Of a stretch of DNA of 47,616 bases, positions 25,242-32,676 are shown in pieces. The DNA lies in assembly GCA_002448715.1 (NCBI GenBank), contig DJZU01000065.1:7203-54818 (forward strand), in the 5' to 3' direction. This DNA comes from Candidatus Neomicrothrix sp. UBA6944. Its GTDB lineage: Bacteria > Actinomycetota > Acidimicrobiia > Acidimicrobiales > Poriferisodalaceae. A model generated the notes under the pieces. That model saw only the letters and a program-made list of their open reading frames with translations, ran no database searches and was not told where the DNA came from. The position numbers and the translations under genes are program-made. Position 1 is the first letter of the stretch. Each line of letters opens with the position of its first letter.

Positions 25242-26015
25242 ATTCGCCTACGTCAAATCGCAGTGGTTACGTCAGATCTCTTGAAGACAGCCCTTGATGT
25301 CCAGACCGTTCTGGGCGTCGAAGCCTGTCACACTGATCCTGGAGTGGGCGTCTTCGGACTGAAGAACACTCTTTGGCCCATCGGCAATCAGTTCTTGGAG
25401 TGTGTCACACCGACAACCGCAAACACCGCGGGGGGTCGCTACATCGAAAGACGAGGCGGCGATACCGGCTATATGGTTATCAACCAGGTTGATGATGTCG
25501 CTTCTCGCATCACCCACGTGGAAGATCTAGGGGTTCGGATTGCCAACCATATGAACTACGACAAAGGCGGATTCGAGGGTATACAGCTGCATCCGGCCGA
25601 CACTGGCGGAAGCTTCTTCGAAATGGATCAAATGAAAGTCGATGGCGGAGAAGACAGCGCTGGTCCTTGGTGGCCAGCGGGGTCTAGCTGGGCGGATTTT
25701 TCGCGCACAGAACGAGTGCGTTCAATCTCCGCCGCTGAGCTACAGGCAGTAGATCCTGAACGACTGTCCGCAAGGTGGGCGCAGATAGCTCAGCTCGAAC
25801 TACAAAGTGACTCTGCAGGAAACCCAACTATGGAGTTCGATAATGCATCGATCCGCTTTGTGGAGGCCAAAGACGGGCGTGGCGATGGACTTGGGGGCAT
25901 CGACGTTGAATGCGTAGACCGAGATGCCGTTCTCGCCGGAGCTGAACAGCGAGGTTGCGCTGTTAATGAAGAACAGGTGCTACTCGGAGGGTTACGGGTT
26001 TACCTGCGAGGATAA
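25236..26015 (+). CDS. VOC/glyoxalase-like domain protein
   Basis: A 259-residue protein with glyoxalase-like modules (LRQIAVVTSDLLKTALDVQTVLGV, GDTGYMVINQVDDVASRI, GGIDVECVDRDAVLAGAE). The first expected His ligand is Gln in LRQIAVV. A Glu in FLECV and an FEMD segment remain, so metal binding would be unusual or lost. It heads a plus-strand group with a TIGR03086 protein, a PhyH dioxygenase and an MBL hydrolase. Its role may be binding or isomerising a small substrate, and no specific reaction can be claimed. Confidence 0.75.
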   Translation: MWIRLRQIAVVTSDLLKTALDVQTVLGVEACHTDPGVGVFGLKNTLWPIGNQFLECVTPTTANTAGGRYIERRGGDTGYMVINQVDDVASRITHVEDLGVRIANHMNYDKGGFEGIQLHPADTGGSFFEMDQMKVDGGEDSAGPWWPAGSSWADFSRTERVRSISAAELQAVDPERLSARWAQIAQLELQSDSAGNPTMEFDNASIRFVEAKDGRGDGLGGIDVECVDRDAVLAGAEQRGCAVNEEQVLLGGLRVYLRG

Positions 26016-26067
26016 TTACGTCTCTTAACTTTTTTATAGGATTAAACCCAAGGGGAAAGGGCCTTTC

Positions 26068-26625
26068 ATGAGCGTCAATCTAAGAAACTTCACTCGATCC
26101 GTATTTGTGTTCGATGCGGTTGTGCAACGCGTCGCATCCGAAGATTGGGACAACCAATCTCCATGCGAAGATTGGTCCGCTAGAGACGTACTTCGACATC
26201 ACTGTGGAGTGCTAGCTGCTATGACAGCCACATTGGACAGTGGTGAGACAGTTCCGCCTGAATCCGTTGATTCAGCTCCAGATCCAGTAGCGCTCTGGAA
26301 CTCGACCCGCGATGCCGCTTTAGAGGCACTCGACCGGACCGGGATTCTTGAACGGGAAGGAAAGTTCTGGTTTGGTCCGATGTCTGTTGATGAGTGGATC
26401 GGCATCGTGCAGTGGGATCCGATGACCCACGCATGGGATATTGGCAAAGCCACCGGAATCGACGCTCACCTGCCTGACGACCTGGCGGCCAACAGTCATG
26501 AAGTTATTGAACCGATGATAGAGACTCTCTCTAAATGGGGTCTTGTAGCGGACCAGGTTGACGTGGCCGAGAGCGCAAGCGCAGCAGAACGTTTTTTGGG
26601 TCTAACTGGTCGAGATCCCAGTTAG
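26068..26625 (+). CDS. TIGR03086/DinB-fold, mycothiol-dependent maleylpyruvate isomerase N-terminal-like protein
   Basis: A 185-residue four-helix DinB/YfiT-like protein. VASEDWDNQSPCEDWSARDV with a following RHHCG matches the TIGR03086 pattern, and His in DPMTHAWDIGKATG supplies another metal ligand. The family is concentrated in actinobacteria, and its relatives use mycothiol in isomerisation or conjugation. A strong purine stretch (AAGGGGAAAGGG) lies before the ATG. Neighbours (VOC, PhyH dioxygenase, MBL) suggest handling of an electrophilic or aromatic compound, possibly through a thiol adduct. This is inference. Confidence 0.82.
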   Translation: MSVNLRNFTRSVFVFDAVVQRVASEDWDNQSPCEDWSARDVLRHHCGVLAAMTATLDSGETVPPESVDSAPDPVALWNSTRDAALEALDRTGILEREGKFWFGPMSVDEWIGIVQWDPMTHAWDIGKATGIDAHLPDDLAANSHEVIEPMIETLSKWGLVADQVDVAESASAAERFLGLTGRDPS

Positions 26626-26649
26626 ACAAACTGAGTCACTTTGACTTCG

Positions 26650-27690
26650 ATGATGAAGTTTGTTGAGCCGACGCTAGTAGACACCGACAGCTCAACTCTC
26701 ACCGACATTCAGGTAGAAAGCTGGCGCGAGCAGGGCTTTGTTCTTGTGGACGGCCTTCTGCCAATAGACATCATCTGCAAACTCTTTGATGCAGCGATAT
26801 CCCGATTCCCTGCAGCTGATTCTGATGAAGCCGCTGAGTTAAATGATTTTGGCGGTGGAATGACCTTCCCTGATCGAAATGCAAATTTCAACTTGATGTC
26901 CTTGCACCCCCACCTACTCGGCGTCGCATCTCAACTACTGGGGGTGCCAGTTAGCGAACTCAGACTTAGCCAGTCAGACCTCTGGCCCAAATATGGTCGT
27001 ACGTCTGGCGACCGCGGCAATTTAGATAACCAGGACCAACGAATGCATCTTGATTACCCAAATCACACTTTGACTCATCCACCCACTTGGGATCAGCCTG
27101 AAGCTGTAGAAATCATCGTCTACCTGTGCGACGAAGCTGATGTTGGAGGCGCCACCGCTGTAGTTCCACGCGAGGGCCAAGATGACCTCGCGTATGCGCC
27201 ACCAATGGTAAATACTCCGGGTGTCAGCGACGTTCCCTGGATCAATGATCGCTCCCGCGCAGAGGCCTGGTTTCGGGAGAATCATCCCGATGTCGCAGAG
27301 TTTCGAAGACGACTCTACGAACGCGAGGTATATGCCAAATATCGTCAAGGGTCAGTGCTGCTATACAGGCACGATACGTGGCACCGAGGAACTCCTTTAC
27401 ACCCTGGGTCTATTCGCCTAGCTCAGAATTTGACGTTCAGGAAGGCAGAAGCCACTTGGATTAGCACACTTCATCCTGGTTGGGCTTGGGCTATGTATAA
27501 ACCGGATCGGCGAATGGAACGACTGATAGCGGAGGCGACCCCTGAGCAGCGTTCAGTTCTTGGGTTTCCTGCACCTGGTGACGTCTATTGGGATTCAGAC
27601 AAGATCGATGCGGTGGAGGCACGCTACGGAGCATTGGGCTTTGACGCTGCGCCTTATCGCCGACAACTCTCATGGACGGGACTCGACTAG
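26650..27690 (+). CDS. Phytanoyl-CoA dioxygenase (PhyH) family Fe(II)/2-oxoglutarate oxygenase
   Basis: A 346-residue double-stranded beta-helix oxygenase. WREQGFVLVDGLLP is the typical start, the Fe ligands are His-x-Asp in MHLDYPNH and a distal His in RHDTWHRGTPLH, and the Arg for 2-oxoglutarate is in IRLAQNLTFR. It would hydroxylate an unactivated C-H using O2 and 2-oxoglutarate. The ATG at 26650 is used rather than the TTG at 26641. It is 24 bases downstream of the TIGR03086 gene. PhyH enzymes span phytanoyl-CoA, phosphonate (PhnY) and natural-product substrates, and no PhnZ or other phosphonate gene is nearby. Confidence 0.87.
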   Translation: MMKFVEPTLVDTDSSTLTDIQVESWREQGFVLVDGLLPIDIICKLFDAAISRFPAADSDEAAELNDFGGGMTFPDRNANFNLMSLHPHLLGVASQLLGVPVSELRLSQSDLWPKYGRTSGDRGNLDNQDQRMHLDYPNHTLTHPPTWDQPEAVEIIVYLCDEADVGGATAVVPREGQDDLAYAPPMVNTPGVSDVPWINDRSRAEAWFRENHPDVAEFRRRLYEREVYAKYRQGSVLLYRHDTWHRGTPLHPGSIRLAQNLTFRKAEATWISTLHPGWAWAMYKPDRRMERLIAEATPEQRSVLGFPAPGDVYWDSDKIDAVEARYGALGFDAAPYRRQLSWTGLD

Positions 27691-27792
27691 GTCGGCTCTG
27701 AGACTGCATTAGAGCGGAAGAGGTAACGCTGTCGGAGTCCATTGGTTCGTGGCACTTCGGCAAGTGATTATGACTGGGACTATCGTCGCCTT

Positions 27793-28668
27793 ATGCACGA
27801 CGACATTTTGAAGTGGCAGGTTGGTGATGTCACTGTTACCTCGGTTCCGGAATCTTCGGACCCAACCTCGCCGAAGTTCATGTTCTCTTCGATCGATAAA
27901 GATGGGGTGCTAGCGCTCCGCGACGAATCTCCCTGGTTAGAACCGTTCGTAGGAGAAAAGGGACATCTGCTCCAAAAAATTCATTGTTGCATAATCGATA
28001 CCGGCACTGAGCGGATCGCTGTCGATACGTGTGTTGGTAACGACAAAGAACGTGGGAATCCGCTCTGGCACGAACAGCAGGGCCCTTTTCTTGATCGTTT
28101 GTCCGCTAGCGGATATGCGCCTGAGTCGATCACTCACGTTGTATGCACCCACCTGCACGTCGATCACGTCGGTTGGAACACACGTTTAGTGAATGGCGAA
28201 TGGGTGCCGACGTTCCCCAATGCGGAGTACCTCTTCGTGGAGGTTGAGTTCGATCATTGGTCTAACACTGAGGACTTGTTTGGTGATCCTGTGTTTGAGG
28301 ATTCGGTAGCACCTATTAAGGATGCCGGGCTCGCGAATCTCGTCGGATCTGATTATGGGATAGGAGATTCCGTTTCGTTTGAGTCAACTCCAGGTCATAC
28401 ACCGGGGCACATAAGTATCCGGGTCGATTCCGGGGGTCAACGAGCCATCATTACGGGTGACATGGCACATAGCCCCATACAAATTGCCAATCCAGACCTA
28501 AGTTCGAGTTTTGACACCGATCCAGATATGGCTCGGTCTACTCGCTTTGAAGCATTCGCCAGATGGGCGGACGGACGTACTTTGGTAATTGGAACCCATT
28601 TCGGTACTCCGACGGCGGGCACTATGCATGTTGATGGAGATGCGTACCGACTTGATACTGATCTCTAA
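27793..28668 (+). CDS. MBL-fold metallo-hydrolase
   Basis: About 291 residues. THLHVDHVGWNTRLV is the dinuclear zinc motif, followed by ligands in STPGHTPGHISI and ITGDMAHSP and a terminal His in IGTHFGTPTAG. Segments CCIIDTGTERIAVDTCVGND and FPNAEYLFVEVEFDHW match a common group of proteobacterial/actinobacterial MBL hydrolases annotated only as metallo-hydrolases. The start is uncertain: the ATG at 27793 begins just before the fold, while a TTG at 27742 would add 17 residues. It ends the plus-strand VOC/TIGR03086/PhyH group, about 100 bases after PhyH. Its substrate is probably an ester, lactone or thioester. Confidence 0.83.
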   Translation: MHDDILKWQVGDVTVTSVPESSDPTSPKFMFSSIDKDGVLALRDESPWLEPFVGEKGHLLQKIHCCIIDTGTERIAVDTCVGNDKERGNPLWHEQQGPFLDRLSASGYAPESITHVVCTHLHVDHVGWNTRLVNGEWVPTFPNAEYLFVEVEFDHWSNTEDLFGDPVFEDSVAPIKDAGLANLVGSDYGIGDSVSFESTPGHTPGHISIRVDSGGQRAIITGDMAHSPIQIANPDLSSSFDTDPDMARSTRFEAFARWADGRTLVIGTHFGTPTAGTMHVDGDAYRLDTDL

Positions 28669-28683
28669 TCGTTTGCAGTTTGG

Positions 28684-29427
28684 CTAGCTGAACCTTGGCG
28701 GGTGCGGGTAGTCATCGTTATTGGCAAGCATGTATGCGGGTCCATCTAGCTTGTTAATGGCGGCGTCAGGTCCCCAGATATGTTCTTTCATCCATCCAAA
28801 CACATTTCGGTTGCCACCAAATCTGGCAAGTTCCTCCCCACGTTCGATGGCCTTATCTGTAACTTCGTCTTCTTCTGCTAGTTCTTGAACAAAGCCCGCG
28901 GAGAAAGCGTCCTGCCCTGTCCAACGTTTCGCGAATTGCACAGTTTCATAAAAGGCGTGACGGGGAAGTTTGTGGTGGAAAAGCGCCAATTCTGGCTCCG
29001 GTATGGCCATACCGATCTCCACTTCATTGGCACACATCATGCCCCTGTCTCGTCGCATCACTCTTTGGTCGTGACACAAAGCCCACATGAATCCTGCCCC
29101 AAATGCATGCCCATTAACAGCGGCGATTGTCGGAATAGGGAATGTGATGAGGCGCGAGAACAGCTTCATTGCCTCGTCACCGAAAACTTTGCGGTCGCCT
29201 CCTTCGTGTTCGCCTTTGCTAGTGATCCAGTCGAGATCAAGGCCGTTAGAAAAGAACTTAGAGTCAGACGATGCGGTCACGAGAGCCTGAGGTCCGCTTG
29301 TTTGCTCGACCTCATCTAAAGCAGCATTTAGTTCTCTAACCATGCTGGTGGTCCACCGGTTTTCACCATTATCCAAGGTAATGACGCTGACGTGACCATG
29401 TTGTTCAAGGGTGACATATTCATTCAT
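28684..29427 (-). CDS. Delta3,delta2-enoyl-CoA isomerase-like crotonase (ECI type)
   Basis: A 247-residue crotonase-fold protein, close to peroxisomal/plant-type enoyl-CoA isomerases: SVITLDNGENRWTTSMVREL, FFSNGLDLDWI, GHAFGAGFMWALCHDQRVMR and RDRGMMCANEVEIGMAIP. The first hydratase Glu is replaced by Met, while the Glu in NEVEIG is kept as the single acid/base, as expected for an isomerase moving a 3-enoyl double bond to position 2 for beta-oxidation. The ATG at 29427 is chosen. A longer frame to 29535 crosses the divergent neighbour. Only 49 bases separate it from the phosphodiesterase start. Confidence 0.87.
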   Translation of the reverse strand: MNEYVTLEQHGHVSVITLDNGENRWTTSMVRELNAALDEVEQTSGPQALVTASSDSKFFSNGLDLDWITSKGEHEGGDRKVFGDEAMKLFSRLITFPIPTIAAVNGHAFGAGFMWALCHDQRVMRRDRGMMCANEVEIGMAIPEPELALFHHKLPRHAFYETVQFAKRWTGQDAFSAGFVQELAEEDEVTDKAIERGEELARFGGNRNVFGWMKEHIWGPDAAINKLDGPAYMLANNDDYPHPPRFS

Positions 29428-29428
29428 T

Positions 29429-29475
29429 CCTTCACGGTAGACCGACGATGGGCATCGCGTCGCATACGGTGAAGG
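29429..29475. promoter_or_regulatory. Nested inverted repeat filling a 49-base divergent spacer
   Basis: CCTTCACGGTA (29429-29439) and TACGGTGAAGG (29465-29475) are inverted copies with one mismatch. Inside lie CGATG-GG-CATCG (29446-29457) and the CGACG/CGTCG pair. Each outer arm ends one base from an ATG (29427 minus, 29477 plus), so each contains that gene's GAAGG ribosome-binding element. Confidence 0.45.
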
Positions 29476-29476
29476 T

Positions 29477-30538
29477 ATGCGTGTTGTCTTCACCGTGCTT
29501 GATGCGTTCCCCCACTCAGTCATTGGTTCCGACATGACTCCGAATTTGTCAGAACAGGCGGCTGTCGGCGCAATGCCGGAGGCTGGTGGTGAATCGTTGA
29601 TGCTTTCCGTTACCTACTCCAATCATGCTGCGTTCATGACTGGTTTACCTCCATTACAAACAGGACACTGGGGCAATTGGGCTTGGATTAACAACGAGTT
29701 TGGGAAGACCTACGACAGTGGACCTCAGGGCCGAACCATATTTGATTATTGCAACGACGCGAATCTGGAATCTGTTGCCGTGGTCGGCGATCACAAGTTA
29801 TTGGCGACGATGGGTGCGTTAGAGGCAAATGTGTCATGGCCACCGGCGGGTTCTCCCCCGGAGGGGACCCCGCTCGATGCCTATGGATACCCCAAAGATG
29901 AGGCCGTGATAGAAGCTGCAGCGAACACAGATTTAGATGTGGATTTCGTTCTTTTCCACCTCAATGAGCCCGATACCTCAATGCATATGCACGGACCAGA
30001 GTCCGATGAGGCAAGGGACCAGTACCGACGGAGTGACCGCTCTTACGGTTTACTCGTGGATTTGTTGAAACCTCTCTGGGACGACACGATTCTCATTACA
30101 GTCAGCGATCACTGTCAAGAACCAACCGATCACCCTGAATGCGTCAATCTTAGAGATCACGCCAAGGCTGCGGGTTGGCCAGTTCAGATAAGGAACGATG
30201 GAACTGGCGCGATCGTCGTTGCCTCTGAAGAGATGCCCGAAGAGGAATTTGCGCAACTTCATTTAGAAATGCTGCAATTCGAAGGGATAGAGGGAGGAGT
30301 GTTGGCGGCCCCAAACGTTTACTTGGTATGGACTGAACCTCATCGAATGTTTGGTCGAGGGGAGCCTCTAACCCGAGGTAATCACGGCAGCCCTCGCTGT
30401 ACGCAACAGGTGGCTATTGTCTCCGGGGGGCATCCCGCAGCTCAGAATCTAGGAACATCTGTCTTGCGTGAAAGGCCTGGGACTCTTAGCTGGGCTCCCA
30501 GTATTAGGGATCTATTAAAGATCGGTTCTGCCTGCTAG
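29477..30538 (+). CDS. Alkaline phosphatase superfamily protein, type I phosphodiesterase/nucleotide pyrophosphatase-like
   Basis: A 353-residue metal hydrolase. Asp in VFTVLDAF is the first metal ligand. Thr46 in SVTYSNHAAFMTGL aligns with the NPP nucleophile, and Asn67 lies exactly 21 residues later, the spacing of the oxyanion Asn in autotaxin and XacNPP. HLNEPDTSMHMHG and VSDHCQ supply further metal ligands, and GNHGSP the last His. There is no signal peptide, so it is cytoplasmic. It may hydrolyse a phosphodiester, phosphonate or sulfate ester. It shares the near-palindromic 49-base spacer with the ECI-like gene and converges on an acyl-CoA dehydrogenase. Confidence 0.82.
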   Translation: MRVVFTVLDAFPHSVIGSDMTPNLSEQAAVGAMPEAGGESLMLSVTYSNHAAFMTGLPPLQTGHWGNWAWINNEFGKTYDSGPQGRTIFDYCNDANLESVAVVGDHKLLATMGALEANVSWPPAGSPPEGTPLDAYGYPKDEAVIEAAANTDLDVDFVLFHLNEPDTSMHMHGPESDEARDQYRRSDRSYGLLVDLLKPLWDDTILITVSDHCQEPTDHPECVNLRDHAKAAGWPVQIRNDGTGAIVVASEEMPEEEFAQLHLEMLQFEGIEGGVLAAPNVYLVWTEPHRMFGRGEPLTRGNHGSPRCTQQVAIVSGGHPAAQNLGTSVLRERPGTLSWAPSIRDLLKIGSAC

Positions 30539-30550
30539 GAGTGGAGGGGC

Positions 30551-31777
30551 TCAGCTCCGAGGGACCTCGATCCATGGGACGTCCTTATCGATCCGTGGTT
30601 CTCCTGGGAGTCCTAAGACTTGTTCACCCAGGATGTTTCGCATGATTTCAGACGTTCCGCCTTCGATGGAGTTAGCACGCACTCTTAGAAAGCCGTGCTG
30701 CACACCGCTTTCCGACCCATCGACTGATAAATCCTCGGGCCGACGAAAGGTGTAGTCGTAATCGACTTGTCCTGCCATACCCATCATGTCAACCGCTGCG
30801 GTGAGGAGATCTTGGTTTAGTTCCGCAAACGCGAGTTTGGCGATGGACATTTCTGGGCCTGGGTTTCCTTTTCTCCGGTTTTCGCCCGCGCGCATGTTTG
30901 TCAGACGTTGTGTTTCGGAACGCACATACAACTGCATCATTCGGTCGCGGGTAACACTGCTACGAAGACTTTCGGGTGTGTCTTTCCACATCTTGGTCAA
31001 GATGGAGACGGGTCCAGATCCTGCCTTGGGTGGGCCGCCGCCACTGCCAGCACCGATCGCGTTACGTTCGTTCATCAAGGTCGTCAACGACACCCGCCAG
31101 CCGTCACCGACGTCCCCAATCCGGTTCGAATCGGGTATTTGGACGTCTGTGAGGAATACTTCGTTGAATTCCGCTTCGCCAGTTATTTGACGCAAGGGTT
31201 GAACATCGACCCCGGGGCTCTTCATGTCTACCGCAAAGTAAGTCATGCCCCTGTGTTTGGGCATATCGGGGTCAGTTCTGGTTACCAGCATTCCCCAATC
31301 TCCTAGATGCGCCATCGTGTTCCAAACTTTTTGACCGTTGACAATCCAGGAGTCGCCATCTTCTATGGCCCGAGTAGCTAATCCTGCAAAATCGCTTCCA
31401 GCACCGGGTTCGCTGAAGAGTTGGCACCAACGTTCTTCCCCAGTGAACATCGGTCGAAGGAATCTTTTCTTTGAATCGTCATCGCCGTGGGTATGAATAG
31501 TGGGACCGGCCAGATGCATGAAAAACATGGCGGGTTTCATCGGCGAGGCACCGGCTTCTCGGAGTCGAATTTCCACCTGCTTTTGCAGGGTGGGGCTCAC
31601 ACCAAGTCCACCGTGACCCTGGTCGAAGTAGACCCATGCCAGGCCGTGATCGAACTGGGCGCCACGAAAGTCTTCGTAGCTCATTTCTTTTGGGTCGTTG
31701 TCGGCAAGCAACGCTTCGACGGCGTCGGTAACAAGAACTTCTTCGGATAGGTCTGCGGAGGTAGCGGTATCAGCCAT
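30551..31777 (-). CDS. Acyl-CoA dehydrogenase
   Basis: A 408-residue FAD enzyme introducing a 2,3 double bond into an acyl-CoA. Matches include YFDQGHGGLG, CQLFSEPGAGSDFAGLAT, DSWIVNGQKVWNTMAHLGDW, LTDVQIPDSNRIGDVGDGW and the C-terminal EGGTSEIMRNILGEQVLGLP. The ATG at 31777 is preferred to the TTG at 31798. It is the last of a three-gene minus-strand operon after a CaiB CoA transferase and a PaaG-like crotonase, a set equivalent to CoA activation, hydration/isomerisation and dehydrogenation. The acyl substrate is unknown. Confidence 0.92.
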   Translation of the reverse strand: MADTATSADLSEEVLVTDAVEALLADNDPKEMSYEDFRGAQFDHGLAWVYFDQGHGGLGVSPTLQKQVEIRLREAGASPMKPAMFFMHLAGPTIHTHGDDDSKKRFLRPMFTGEERWCQLFSEPGAGSDFAGLATRAIEDGDSWIVNGQKVWNTMAHLGDWGMLVTRTDPDMPKHRGMTYFAVDMKSPGVDVQPLRQITGEAEFNEVFLTDVQIPDSNRIGDVGDGWRVSLTTLMNERNAIGAGSGGGPPKAGSGPVSILTKMWKDTPESLRSSVTRDRMMQLYVRSETQRLTNMRAGENRRKGNPGPEMSIAKLAFAELNQDLLTAAVDMMGMAGQVDYDYTFRRPEDLSVDGSESGVQHGFLRVRANSIEGGTSEIMRNILGEQVLGLPGEPRIDKDVPWIEVPRS

Positions 31778-31843
31778 AGTTGCAGTCTTGTCAATCAAGC
31801 AGGGTTAGCACAAGCTGACTGTCGTCTAAATGATCCCAAAGAG

Positions 31844-32662
31844 TCAGGTTTCGCCGCGACGCCCGTCGAATTGTGGGTCGCGTTTTTCCAAAAAGGCTTG
31901 TGCCCCTTCCGCCATGTTGCGGGGAATTAGGACCGACTGATGCTCCATTTCGACGGCTAACTGATCAACAAAACTCGACGTCGACGCTCCATCTATCGAT
32001 CGCCGAATTCGAACCATTGCGTCAGGGCTGGTGCGTTTCAAGATGTCTGTTGCAGCCGCTACTTCGGCGTCTAATTGATCATCGTCAACGCATTTCCAGA
32101 TCAATCCCCACTCAGCAGCTTGTTCAGCTGAAATTCGGTCTCCGAGCATCGCCATACCCATGGCCCGTGATCTACCAGCACGTCTGGGGAGACTCCAGGT
32201 TGAACCTAAATCAGGAACTATTCCAAGGCGAGGTCCGAACGTCGCTACGAAAAATGATGACTTCACTGCGATGGTGACGTCGCATGCCAACGCGAGTCCC
32301 ATTCCTCCACCGGCCGCAACCCCATTCACTCTGGCAACAGTTGGCACTGGGCAATTGTGAAGAGCGGCCAACGCTGGGTTGAAGAAATCTCCCATCGACT
32401 CGGTGGCTTCATTCGAGTCGGCCTGCTCGGGTTGTTCTGCGGCGTTGTTGAGATCAGCTCCCGAACAAAAGCCTCGCCCTTCGCCTGTAATGACTGCGAC
32501 CCGGACTGTCTCGTCTTCTTGCACTGTTTCGAGAGCGCTACTCAGATCTTGCATTAGTTCGTCGCTCATTGAATTGAGTGACTCGGGGCGATTTAAGGTG
32601 ATGGTGGCTACACCTTCATCCTGGTTGTACTGGACAACGCCATTGGGCATATTTGTGGTCAT
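31844..32662 (-). CDS. Enoyl-CoA hydratase/isomerase, PaaG-like
   Basis: A 272-residue crotonase. GVATITLNRPESLNSM and GEGRGFCSGADLNN form the first oxyanion loop, and GVAAGGGMGLALACD the second. The acid/base segment is LGIVPDLGSTWSLPRRAG. The Asp of VPDxGSTW is the PaaG-type catalytic residue, and the hydratase Glu of the first site is absent. PaaG isomerises epoxyphenylacetyl-CoA to an oxepin and also shifts enoyl double bonds. The start lies 14 bases after the CaiB stop, and 66 bases separate it from the ACAD. It could act on a ring or unsaturated acyl-CoA, but no paaABCE genes are seen here. Confidence 0.9.
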   Translation of the reverse strand: MTTNMPNGVVQYNQDEGVATITLNRPESLNSMSDELMQDLSSALETVQEDETVRVAVITGEGRGFCSGADLNNAAEQPEQADSNEATESMGDFFNPALAALHNCPVPTVARVNGVAAGGGMGLALACDVTIAVKSSFFVATFGPRLGIVPDLGSTWSLPRRAGRSRAMGMAMLGDRISAEQAAEWGLIWKCVDDDQLDAEVAAATDILKRTSPDAMVRIRRSIDGASTSSFVDQLAVEMEHQSVLIPRNMAEGAQAFLEKRDPQFDGRRGET

Positions 32663-32676
32663 GGTGAAAAGCTAGG

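Noticed and set aside
29477..30538. Phosphodiesterase thought to have lost its nucleophile
   Set aside because: First alignment put Ala52 at the nucleophile site. Using the 21-residue nucleophile-to-Asn spacing of the family, Thr46 and Asn67 are the proper residues and both are present.
26650..30538. Phosphonate degradation pathway from a PhyH oxygenase plus an AP-superfamily hydrolase
   Set aside because: PhnY and phosphonoacetate hydrolase belong to these families, but there is no PhnZ-like HD protein, transaminase or phosphonate transporter, and the genes are in separate units.
31120..31140. tRNA-like GGTTCGAATC string
   Set aside because: It lies inside the acyl-CoA dehydrogenase coding sequence (IPDSNRIG on the minus strand), and no cloverleaf stems surround it.
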